Source: Pollenia angustigena (taxonomy: Eukaryota > Arthropoda > Insecta > Diptera > Polleniidae). Taken from it: a stretch of DNA of 64,000 nt. This document shows positions 45,884 to 55,774 of this stretch, piece by piece; position 1 is the first letter of the stretch, and the number at the start of each line of letters is the position of its first letter. A program made the translations under genes and the position numbers. Below the pieces are notes generated by a model. That model did not search any database. It saw only the letters and a program-made list of their open reading frames with translations, and was not told the origin of the DNA. Location of the stretch: the NCBI GenBank assembly GCA_930367215.1, contig OV884059.1, positions 146,628,511 through 146,692,510 on the forward strand, given 5' to 3'.

Positions 45884-46154
45884 TATCGATGGTTTTTTTC
45901 CGCAACCTCGTTACTCAAAAACAAGTATGTACATACATACTTTTCAGTAGAAGCAAAATACTTTTTTTTTTACCAAATATTCGAAACTGTTTTGCTATAT
46001 ATTCTTTTATAATCCAAGAATTAGGAAAAATTCCGATATTCCGCCAAACAAAAAAATTGCAAAATTGTAAGGCGATATTTACTGATTACTTTTCCGATTA
46101 AAACAAAGAATCGAAAAAAAGGTACGTGGTTGCGGAAGAAAACCATCGATATAC
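45884..46154. repeat. Small inverted repeat within arm A (also in arm B)
   Basis: ATCGATGGTTTTTTTCCGCA faces TGCGGAAGAAAACCATCGAT across about 230 bp. The same pair occurs at about 52317-52570 in arm B, so it was there before the duplication. Confidence 0.6.
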
Positions 46155-46499
46155 AAAGTAGTTCTATTTACATGAACATAATTAGATTAATTAAAACAAA
46201 ATAAAAATTAAATCATTTTACCTTTTATTAACTCTTCAAGTTCAAGTTTTTTTTTTAATTTCTAGTTCTCTGTTTCTCTTTGCTTCAGAGTTCCGCCTTA
46301 TATAAACCGATTTCTCCCCTTTAGCATTCTCCGTGTGTAACGTTCCAATTCCGATAATTTATTTTTTAAATTCAAGCATAACTTTTTTTGCAGTTTTACT
46401 TGTTGTTCTAAAAGCTCTAGTTTCGCTCGGTTTTTATTTTTTCTAAGCGGAGGTATCACAGGAGTACACGGGCTTTCGATTTCGGTAATGTCAGTTATT

Positions 46500-48450
46500 A
46501 GTTGCGTTCGAGAACACACAAGGTTTTACTATATTTTACTTAACTTTACTGCATTTTACAAAATTGCGTTCGAGTACACAAAATTCAGTAAATGAGAACA
46601 TAAATTGAGAGCGAAAAGTGACAGTTCTTGTCTGAGTATTTACAAATTTTTACTGCAGAAATTTTTGCAGTAAAATTTAGTAAATCAAAAAAACATATGT
46701 TTCAAAAGGTAAACAAGCAAAAGTAACATATAAAAAGCATACAAATTGTGAAATAAAAGAAAAGTTGAAATAAAAATTAAACCAAAACAAAAAGTGAATA
46801 AATATTAATTAATTAAGCTTGTTTGTTTGGCTAAATACAAACTTTTGAAATTTTTTTTTGGTTATGTTAATTTTTTAGAGTTGTAAAAGTGTGAAGTATT
46901 TGGGTAATTAAGTAATCAATAGCAAAAAAATTATTCATGTTCTTTTCAATAATTTAACCCGCAACAAATTAGTAAAATCAAATAAAACAAGTTAGACTGC
47001 TATATTCGGCTGTGCCGAATCTTTGATACCCTCCACCGACACTTCGAATGTTTTAGGAGTAATATTTGTATGATGTCTATTTATTATTACAATCTTTGTA
47101 AAAACAGACATCTGCATTAAAATTTGTTGCGGTTTAGACCTATATAAAATTATTGACTGATAATACAATCAGAATCAATTTTAAAAAGCTTGAGTAGAAT
47201 ATCAGTTTAAGCTGAACTTAAATGATTTTCAGGAGAACAAATTATATAAAAGCCATGGGAAGCTATGCAGTAAATTTCAGAAGGCTGCTAAAATGGAATC
47301 TAAGGAAAATTATGGACCGTATATCACAAAATTGCATAACATTTTTTCTGGCCATATGAAGCTAAACTGGAAGAAAGTTTACCGCGTATTTAATTATTTT
47401 ACCAGAGTGGGCTTTATATGAGGCCTATGGTTAGTTATGTACCGATCTTCACCAAATTTCACAGTGTCATTTCTAGTTCTATAAAACTGTGATGTATCAA
47501 ATTTTCTTATGATAGCACTATTTTTTAAGTTTTTAGGCGTACTAAGCTGTTTTCCGGAAGTAGGGTTTATATGGGGCCTAGGGTAAATTATGGACCGATC
47601 TTCACAAAATTACGTAGTTTTATTTCTTGTCCTATAAAACTTTAATGTACCAAATTTTGTTATGATAGCATTATTTTTTACGGATTTAGGTGTACTAAAC
47701 TGTTTTCCGGAAGTGGGGTTTATATGGGGCCTAGGGTAAATTATGGACCGATCTTCACGAAATTTTACAGCGTGATTTCCAGTTGAATAAGACGAATTCT
47801 TGCAAAATCGTATGGCATTCTGTGCATTATTCCACCATTTATGTAAGTTTTTGTAACAAAATTATCAATTTTTTTTTTATGTGGTGGTTCCACATTTTTG
47901 ATTCATAGCTCTGATCCTACTAAACGGATTTTGCTGAATTTCAATCCCAAACTGCTTAGGATAACTACAAGCAATTTGACACCGAGTTTGTTTCGTTCTT
48001 TTGAGTTTTTCAACAAACGGACAGACGGACATGGCTAAATGGACTTAGAATTACTCAAGGACCCAGAATATATATACTTTATGGGGTCTGAGATGAATAA
48101 TGAAAAAGTTTCACACGGAATGACAAACTAAATATACCCTCTTCACAACTAATTGTGGTGGAGGGTATAATAAAAAACAAACAAATATGAAAGATTACAT
48201 AAAATAGTTTGTTTGTATTTTCCAAAAATGTTCGTGTTATAAAAAGTATTTAATCGAGTACCGATAAGAAAACGAGTTAAGTAGTCAAAAGTGTCAATAT
48301 TTTTCAACACTTCAATTATTTGCCATCAGCTGTTCCCTTTTTTTTACAAATTTTGCGTTCGCGTAACTGTTGGACAACAGCTTTTTGTGAGAGAAAATTT
48401 TTCAGTTTACTCATTTACTGCATTTTACTGTAAAAGTACTCAAACGCACC
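46500..48450. mobile_element. TIR element inserted into the Myb-like gene of arm A
   Basis: Ends AGTTGCGTTCGAGAACAC and the inverse of GGTGCGTTTGAGTAC, flanked by TATT (46496-46499, 48451-48454). The empty site is visible in arm B (ACACAATAACTGACATT, 49690-49706). Inside, 46987-48170 is a mini-me-like element. Subterminal regions repeat TTTTACTGCATTTTAC. Confidence 0.7.
46987..48170 (-). mobile_element. Mini-me-like element, reverse copy
   Basis: Begins ATATTCGGCTGTGCCGAATC and ATACCCTCCACCGAC, ends AATTGTGGTGGAGGGTATAA; contains about three units with GACCGATCTTCACGAAATTT and GGGTTTATATGGGGCCTAGG, and the core ATATATACTTTATGGGGTC. It is the reverse of 20309-21560. Confidence 0.75.
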
Positions 48451-49375
48451 TATTGTGTCTAAATTTGGTTCGGGGTCTGGTGAAATCCTTCGCTTTCTCT
48501 TAATTCCAAAGGGATCTTTATGTTCGACAATAGCACGCATGTCTAATAGATCAATTGCTGATTCTTCGACAGCTGAAAATGTATTTTGTTGGAACCGCCC
48601 ACCACCTGTTGCATAGCTTTCAGCTTTGTTATGAGTGAGTGTTTTCTTCAATTTAAATTTAGAATCGGCTTTTACCTTCCTCTAACCCTCTCCGGAATGG
48701 GATGGGGGACCAATGCAATATAAATCTTCGGAAACGGTGTTCCACTCCTCTTTAATATTCGTTTTGCTTAAACCTTTTTGGAAGGCCTTTGCCAAAAAAG
48801 GTTTTTGCTCCATTATTGCAACTTTCTTCGCAAATTGTGCGGCAGTTGTGATCTTTATCCTAAAATATATACCAGAGTTAGGTACACAAGCACATAAAAA
48901 CTAAATTATATTTCAATGATATTAAATTTTTTGCATGTTTACATTTTATTTCCTTCCATTGAAATTATTTCTCAAATAATTTTAATAACGTCGTGATCAA
49001 AATGTTTAACGACAATTTTTTACACTTTTGACAGACAAATACGCCAAACACGGTACTGTTTTGACGTCGTTTTTGTAATAGATTTGAAAAGTGTCGTATT
49101 TATTGGCGTTTTTCGCCAATCACGGTACCGTTTTTAAAAAACGACTAATTTACGCCGCAAAAACGCCAAAGACAATAAGGGTGAATGACTTTAAACATTT
49201 TTGTCACGACGTTATTAAAATTATTTGAGAAATAATTTCAATGGAAGGAAATAAAATGTAAACATGCAAAAAATTTAATATCATTGAAATATAATTTAGT
49301 TTTTATGTGCTTGTGTACCTAACTCTGATATATATTTTAGGATAAATCTCACAACTGCCGCAGAATTTGCGAAGT

Positions 49376-49905
49376 AAGTAGCAAAATGGAGCAAAAACTT
49401 TTTTTGGCAAAGGCCTTCCAAAAAAGTTTAAGCAAAACGAATATTAAGGAGGAGTGGAACGCCGTTTAGGGTTAGATGAAGGTAATAGCCGATTTTAAAT
49501 TTAATTAAAGAAAAAACTCACTCATAACAAAGCTATGCAACAGGTGATGGGCGGTTCAAACAAAATACATTTTCAGCTGTCGAAGAAGCAGCAATTGATC
49601 TATTAGACATGCGTGCTATTGTCGAAAATAAAGATCCATTTGGAATTAAGAGAAAGCGAAGGATTTCACCAGACCCCGAGCCAAGTTTAGACACAATAAC
49701 TGACATTACCGAATTTGAAAGCTCGTGTACTTCACATGTGATACCTTCGTTTAGAAAAAAATAAAAACCAAGCGGAACTAGGGCTTTTAGAACAACAAGT
49801 AAAACTGCAAAAAGAGTTATGCTTGAATTTGAAAAATAAATTATCGGAATTGAAACGTTACACACGGAGAATGCTAAAGAGGAGAAAGCGGTTTATATAA
49901 GGCGG
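49376..49905 (+). pseudogene. Second copy of the Myb/SANT-like gene, in arm B
   Basis: It starts ATGGAGCAAAAACTT (49385) and matches the minus-strand copy, with a shortened middle of the domain, frameshifts near 49740-49780 and stops, but with no insertion at the site where copy A is interrupted: CTGACATTACCGAATTTGAA follows GACACAATAA directly. The tail LEQQVKLQK.. is kept in a shifted frame. Confidence 0.75.
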
Positions 49906-50053
49906 AACACTAAAGCAAAGAGAAAAACAGAAAAGCTCATTTAGAAATACGCAAAATCGAACTAGAAATAAAAAAAAACTTGAACTTGAAGACTTAATAA
50001 AAAGTAAAATGATTTAATTATACCCTTCACCTCAGGTGGAAAAGGGTATATAT

Positions 50054-50656
50054 CAGAGATCAGCAATGAATAGTTTTTTCGCTACTCATACTGACTCATG
50101 CAATTGTAAGTATAAGTGCGTAGAAATCATTTAAACTAAACTACTCTGATTCACTCATACTCACAAGAGAAATATTTATGAGTGCGACGTCGACATTATA
50201 CGCATACTTATAAATGATCTCAGCTTGATTTATAATTTCAAGAAAATACTTACAATACTCACAATGATTCAAATCATTATCTCATCCATTTACCGTTTTA
50301 ACACAACAGCGAAAACACACAACTTAATAATCAGCGCTGCCAGATAAATTTGCCGAAAAATCGTCTACTTCATACATGTTACTTTAGTAAACTGTAATTG
50401 CCCAATCGTCACTTTGCTATTTCGGGGACAAATCTGGCAGCCTCGCATTTTGCTTCGCCTATACACATTGACTTGAGTAGATTCTAAATCAAACACTACA
50501 AATGTTGGTAAGTATGAGTACGATGAATAAAATGAAACTTTTGAGTGAATATGAGTTTGAATAACATTGGAATAAGTATGAGTGCGTATAAGTACAAGAA
50601 TTTATGAGTCATGATTTAGCTCTACTCACTTTTTCACTACTCATTGCTGATCTCTG
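50054..50656. mobile_element. Non-autonomous hAT element (603 bp)
   Basis: Ends CAGAGATCAGCAATGAATAG and the inverse of CAGAGATCAGCAATGAGTAG; perfect 8-bp duplication GTATATAT (50046-50053, 50657-50664). Interior has many GAGTATGAGT-like short repeats. Confidence 0.88.
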
Positions 50657-51958
50657 GTATATATAAGTTTGTCATTCCGTTTGTAATTTCTACAATATTG
50701 ATCTAAGACCCTATAAAGTATATATATTCTGGGTCCTTATGAGGAGAAAACTTGATTTAACCATATCCGTCCGTCTGTCCGTTCGTCCGTCTGTCCGTCT
50801 TACGTTTGATATGTGTTTTCCGGAGACTCCAGACATGATAGCTGCTAGGTTGTTTTACATTTATGTCACATATAGTCCACCATTTTGTGCTATTTAAATT
50901 CAGCAAGATCGGTCCACAAATTGCTGAGATATGACCAAAAAACCACGACTGCCTCTAATTTTTTCCAAAAATCCCTTGTTGTTGTATTTTTATTGCTTTT
51001 TTCTGTATATCTGGAGAACGGCAAGAGCCAAAGTTTCCAAATTAGGTGCAAACATTCAAGTTATAAATACACACCAACCCACAATGTGGGCGGGGTTGGA
51101 GAAGTGGGCGTGGTACCTCTAATACAACAAATTTCAAAAATTTTATAATAACCTGAATTTTTTGACTGTGATATGACCTATGGTTACGCCTTATATATCA
51201 AAAGATCGGAAATTTTTTGTAGAAAATATTTTCTGAAAAACTCGAGAAAATCGGTTTAGATGCGAAAAAGTTATGACCAAAATATGAATTTTTTTTTGAA
51301 AAATACCCATTTTCGGGAGCCATATATCTCCCCGAGTCCAAGTTTTATAACCCAACTAACTGGCAAATTTCTTCTTAAACACGACGGTATATAAATCTGT
51401 CAAATCGGTTAAAAAATGGCTGAGTTATAATCAAAATACTGAAATCCCAAAAATTACTCTTTTTATACCCTTCACCTCAGGTGGAAAAGGGTATATATAA
51501 GTTTGTCATTCCGTTTGTAATTTCTACAATATTGATCTAAGACCCTATAAAGTATATATATTCAGGGTCCTTATGAGGAGAGAACTTGAATTAACCATGT
51601 GATGTCCCTCTTCCCCCCCCCCCCCCCCCCCTTTCAATTGCTTACATATACTAGCATAATGCCCAATATGATTTTCGTTATCACCCTTCTTTATTATTTC
51701 ATCTATTTAACGAAAATATTTTTACAAATAGAAACTAGGAATTTTTGTGTTTTTTGCTACTTAAAAACTCGCCAAAAAAGATAAAAGAAAACAAACAAAC
51801 ACACATACATGGCGCAAACTATTTTGGTGAATATATTTCCCAACTTTGTGGTGAACAAAAACATCAGAAGTAATTACAACAAAACTTTGTTGAATTTTGT
51901 GAACAGTCAACGTGCCATATTTCATTTTAATGATACATATTCGATTAACGTTCCTTCA

Positions 51959-52014
51959 TGGTTCAGTTGTCTAGGGGGTTTGTTGAAACTGAGAGTTCCC
52001 GGTTCGATTCTTGG
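51959..52014 (+). promoter_or_regulatory. tRNA-like split promoter (box A/box B), possible SINE head
   Basis: TGGTTCAGTTGTCTAGGGG resembles a tRNA D-arm/box A; GGTTCGATTCT, 41 bp downstream, fits box B. The ends do not pair into an acceptor stem, so it is not a working tRNA gene. It may be a tRNA-derived SINE head or a tRNA relic. Confidence 0.4.
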
Positions 52015-52786
52015 TTTTTTAAAAAGAAAATTTTTTTTTAATATTTTTATTTTTTTTGTGTTCTAAAAAAGATTTAAAAAAAATATTTACCAGTTTTCGC
52101 TTTTTAAATTTTATTTATAATAAATAAAGTTTGAGGTATTGCAAATATGTATGTATATGTAAAAATTATTTAGTTTTTGTCTAGTTGCTCTGTATTCTGC
52201 TCGCACAATGGTGAAGGGTATATAAGATTCGGCACAGCCGAATATAGCACTCTTACTTGTTTTTATTTTGTTTTAATTAATCTAATTATGTTCATGTAAA
52301 TAGAACTACTTACATATATCGATGGTTTTCTTCCGCAACCACGTAACTCGATTTTTTTGATTTTTTGGTTTAACCGGAAAAGTAATCAGTAAATACCACC
52401 TTATAATATTGCAATTTTTTTGTTCGGCGGAATATCGGAATTTTTCCTAATTCTTGGATTATAAAAGAATATATAGCAAAAAGTTTCGAATATTTGGTAA
52501 AAAAAAGCATTCTCTATTGAAAAGTAGTTGTTTTTGAGTTACGAGGTTGCCGTAGAAAACCATCGTTATGTTAATGTTGAAATAAATAAAAGCGCAAAAC
52601 CATCCTTTTAAAATTGTAGTTTCAGCTCATAGTGAATAGAGATGAATAAAAACTTAAACTAAACATTTTCAAAAGTAAAATAATACAAAAATTTTACCAA
52701 CAATTTTACTATGCGTATTATTTTTAATTCAAACACTTGCTTGACAGATCTTTAACAGATCTTTAAGTGTATTGAAAGCCTGTATA

Positions 52787-53235
52787 TTAGACCCCCTAGA
52801 ATGAAAGATATGTCAATGAAGTTTCTAAAACAGGAAAAAAATTGTTTGCCACGCCCTAAAATACAGCTCTTTTGGTTTTTTATATGTAGCGCTGCCATTT
52901 AAAGTCCGATATATCGCACAAAAGTGAGCATATTAAAAGCTATACATACTAAGTTTTAGAAGGGCTTTCTTGGCACGTGAAAAAAATTGGACATTTGGGG
53001 GAAGGATCCGAGATGGCATAAGTGGCGCCCAGAGTTTGAGCTCGGATTAAAAAGTCATCAAAGGCAAAAATGAAGCCAATGTCAAGCCATGAACAACGAT
53101 ATGCGATCGGACTTTAAATAGCAGCGCTACATATAAAAAACCAAAAGTGCTGTATTTTGGAGCGAGGCAAAAAATGTTTTCCTGTTTTAGAAATTTCATT
53201 GACATATCTTTCATTCTAGTGGGTTACTGGCACAA
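52787..53235. mobile_element. Foldback element (about 120-bp arms)
   Basis: Left arm has CTAGAATGAAAGATATGTCA, TTTCTAAAACAGG, AATACAGC and TTTTTTATATGTAGCGCTG; the right arm (53105-53220) is its inverse. Loop about 180 bp, no coding. Borders approximate. Confidence 0.75.
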
Positions 53236-53566
53236 CTTTTTTTTCGACCCACCTTACACATATGTATTAAGCGAAAATACAACGTGGACACCTGTACATT
53301 ACTCAAGAGATATTGTAGGACTATGAAGAAGATGGGGAGGCTGACTGAGAGACTAATGCCCAATTTTCAGGATAGTATTTAAATCAATATTAAGTTAATT
53401 TTCATAACAAACTTAAATCGGATTTAGAACAGATTGGTTTTTGAAGTTTTATTTGATAAGTCTTATTTAATTAAGATAAAAGTATGGTAGCACTACTAAA
53501 TACAAAAAAAATATATAAAAAAGTGTATTTATTTACAAGATGGTCTGAAAAAACAGATGACTGTTA

Positions 53567-54693
53567 ATGCTTTGCCTGTTGTTCTCGTTAAAATTAAAGA
53601 CAAAACTGGATACACTTACATTGGACGAAGATGAGATTCTTTTATCATTGGACGTGGTATCGCTTTTTACAAACATACCTATACACCTAGCGATAAGTAA
53701 TATTATGATCAAATGGAATGTGCTACAAAATCACACTAAAATACCGAGAACACAATTTTTGAAAATACTTAAATTTTGCTTAAATGAAAATAATTATTTT
53801 ATGCATGATAGCAAAATTTACCAACAGAAATACGGGATGCCAATGGGCAACCCATTGTCCCCCACTGTAGCCGACATTATATTGGACCACCTAATGGAAC
53901 AATGTATTGAAGAACTACAAATGAACAATATCAGGTATGTGACGGAAATCGATTTTAAAAACGAAACGATTTGAAACCGAAAATTCGTTTTCAGTATCTT
54001 TTAAATGGATTTTAAATACATATTCCTTTCATTTTTAGTCTTCATACTTTTAATTTTTATACAATATACGTTAACTGAAGTGTATTCTGAACGAAAATTT
54101 AAGACTTTAATTCAGAAATGGATTTTAAAATCCCTCGAAATTCATCACACCTTTAAAAACGTTCGTTTTGAAATCGATCGATTTTCATCACATATCTGTA
54201 TACAAATAAGACTGATCACAAAATATGTAGATGATTTGTTTGCCATAATAAAATATAAAGACGAAGACATAATATTAAAAACATTTAACTCATATCATAA
54301 CAAATTGAAATTTACTCTAGAGAGGGAGAAGGACAATGCAATACCATATCTGGATATGAAAATACTCTGACAAAATGACAAAATAATAACAGATTGGTAT
54401 ATGAACCAATTGTTTCTGGACGCTTAATGAATTTCCACTCAAGACAACCCATGAAAAAGAAGATAAATACGGCAATGAATCTAATTGACAAAGTTAAAAA
54501 ATAAGCAACTTAAAATTTCAATCTGAGAATATAACAAGAATAAAGGATATCTTAATGAAAAACAATTTTCCAAAGGGGCTGATTAATTCATTACTTACTA
54601 AAGTTAAAAATAATATTTCTTCAGGGGGAAAAAACAGAAATGACACATCAAGTACTGCCAAATACTATAGTCTACCGTTTATTCTAAGACTAA
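53567..54693 (+). pseudogene. Penelope-type reverse transcriptase
   Basis: ILLSLDVVSLFTNIP (catalytic Asp near 53650) and KYGMPMGNPLSPTVADIILD (near 53830) are typical of the Penelope clade. After the MITE at 53936-54194 the frame resumes with KYVDDLFAIIKYKDED, the catalytic YVDD being at 54224-54235, and ends IPYLDMKIL then a stop. Later frames (54555-54690) give NNFPKGLINSLLTKVKNN. The MITE and stops make it non-functional. Confidence 0.85.
53936..54194. mobile_element. MITE in the Penelope reverse transcriptase
   Basis: Ends TATGTGACGGAAATCGAT and the inverse of TATGTGATGAAAATCGAT; 259 bp. It separates the GMPMGNPLSP motif from YVDD. Confidence 0.7.
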
Positions 54694-54870
54694 AGGCTCA
54701 GTTAGCCGGGAGTAACAGTAACGTTGAAAATCAGCTGATTCATGTTGTTGTATGCAAAGCAATTAGAACGATTACAGTTAGCAGTAAGATGTTACGTCTC
54801 AATCTGTAAGAAATAGATTGGTCTTACTTTTTTACGGTAAGATTACTTTTACTCCCGGCTAACTGAGCCT
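54694..54870. mobile_element. PIF/Harbinger-type MITE (177 bp)
   Basis: Ends AGGCTCAGTTAGCCGGGAGT and its exact inverse, flanked by TAA (54691-54693, 54871-54873). Confidence 0.85.
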
Positions 54871-54873
54871 TAA

Positions 54874-55128
54874 GTCTGAGTTCATACGGCTCATGTCTTA
54901 TTGACAAGATTCTTCCTTGAATTGGCGTTCAAATGAATCATGTCATTTTGACATGTTTTTTATTTTGTTTTATTTGATATTGAAAACAAAAACAAAATTA
55001 AACAACGAATAAGAAAGCAAAACGTAAAGACAGTACATGCATCTGTGTACTCGTTTCTTTTCCCCTCGTCCCTCTCGCCTACAAAGTAGCAATCTTGTCA
55101 ATAAGACATGAGCCGAATGAACACAGAC
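54874..55128. mobile_element. Foldback MITE, copy 2 (255 bp)
   Basis: Ends GTCTGAGTTCATACGGCTCA and the inverse of GTCTGTGTTCATTCGGCTCA; TAA on both sides (54871-54873, 55129-55131), the left one shared with the neighbouring MITE. It matches 9454-9713 in reverse. Confidence 0.82.
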
Positions 55129-55300
55129 TAATAGTGTTTTCTTTTCTGACAATAATGTTCCATATATGCTACCATTCGTGCGAGTTTTTGTTCCATTCTA
55201 AAAATATATGCAAAAATGTAAGAAGTTGTCGTTTTCCTTTCTAAACATGTTGCAACAATAAATGGCAAATTTGTTCCATTTCTTACCCGCAGTTTTACAT

Positions 55301-55457
55301 AGCGTTTACATTTGCCAGTACTGGCAAGACAGTAGCAATTCATTCAAACTTTTTCACTAATACATAAACACTTTTACAGCTATTTTGTTTTTGCATTGTT
55401 TTGCCAACTAATATGTATATGCTTACTGTCTTGCCAGTACTGGTAAATGTAAACGCT
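55301..55457. mobile_element. MITE AGCGTTTACATTTGCCAGTA (157 bp)
   Basis: Left AGCGTTTACATTTGCCAGTA, right the inverse of AGCGTTTACATTTACCAGTA, with ACTGGCAAGACAGTA in both. No clear target duplication. Confidence 0.7.
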
Positions 55458-55774
55458 GTGTTAACTGAGTGTGAGATAAATACCCTTTTTTGCAACTGCG
55501 TAAAGTACTTTTTTATGCAAGCAAGTATTTTTCTCTCTTGTGTTTGCGGACAATTTGCGTTATATTGTGATTTTTAATTATATTGTGATGGATATAAAAA
55601 CTTTTTGTTTTTCGTTTGTTTTACTTTAATTAAATAATTATATTTTTTTTTTGTCGCAAAATTTTTAACAACAGCTGACTTTAATTATTGAAAATCAGTG
55701 CTGTTAACGCTTATTGGAATTGTAAGAAAATTTAATGTTTAAAATTGCTACAAGCGTAATTAATATCGCTTTAA

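Larger units (their letters stand above)
46298..48830 (-). pseudogene. Myb/SANT-like DNA-binding protein of element A, interrupted
   Basis: Reading - from about 48815: MEQKPFLAKAFQKGLSKTNI, KEEWNTVSEDLYCIGPPSHS, then a TAG where Trp is expected, then a segment with KKTLTHNKAESYATGGGRF and FGIKRKRRISPDPEPNLDTI. At 48450 it is cut by the 46500-48450 insertion, and goes on at 46519 with a coiled-coil tail (KLELLEQQVKLQKKLCLNLK). The first part is the Myb_DNA-bind_5 domain; a basic NLS-like stretch follows. One nonsense change and one insertion disable it. Confidence 0.75.
45370..49180 (-). mobile_element. Harbinger-type element A with about 165-bp TIRs
   Basis: Ends CCTTATTGTCTTTGGCGTTT and its inverse. 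The TIRs (45370-45540 and 49014-49180) include AAAAACGGTACCGTGATTGG and GGCGTATTTGTCTGTCAAAA. The interior encodes a Myb/SANT-like protein on -. It is broken by a 1.95-kb element (46500-48450). No transposase is recognisable. The Harbinger call rests on the Myb-like gene only. Confidence 0.7.
50019..52262 (+). mobile_element. Mini-me-like element(s) inserted in arm B
   Basis: Begins TATACCCTTCACCTCAGGTG, then AAGTTTGTCATTCCGTTTGT, CCCTATAAAGTATATATATT and a GTCC/GTCT tract near 50768. A second start (same words) is at 51464, so a tandem or nested copy is likely. A C-run of 20 is at 51612. Ends GGTGAAGGGTATATAAGATT and CGGCACAGCCGAATATAGCA. The matching site in arm A (about 46205) is empty. 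Confidence 0.7.
49183..52765 (+). mobile_element. Inverted partial copy B of element A
   Basis: From 49183 the sequence repeats, in reverse complement, 49013 down to 45705 of element A, without either TIR, ending at TTGACAGATCTTTAACAG. It carries its own insertion, 50019-52262. Matching landmarks include ATTTGAGAAATAATTTCAAT, ATGGAGCAAAAAC, and ACTATGCGTATTATTTTTAA. Confidence 0.85.

Noticed and set aside
45889..46101. Transposase fragment of element A
   Set aside because: The 70-residue frame lies between the arms of a small inverted repeat and shows no DDE-like motif.
51612..51632. C-run as a regulatory or quadruplex site
   Set aside because: A homopolymer in a mini-me-type insertion, equally well explained by slippage or sequencing error.
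51959..52014. Functional tRNA gene
   Set aside because: Box A and B fit, but no acceptor stem pairs and the anticodon arm is poor; kept only as a tRNA-like promoter.
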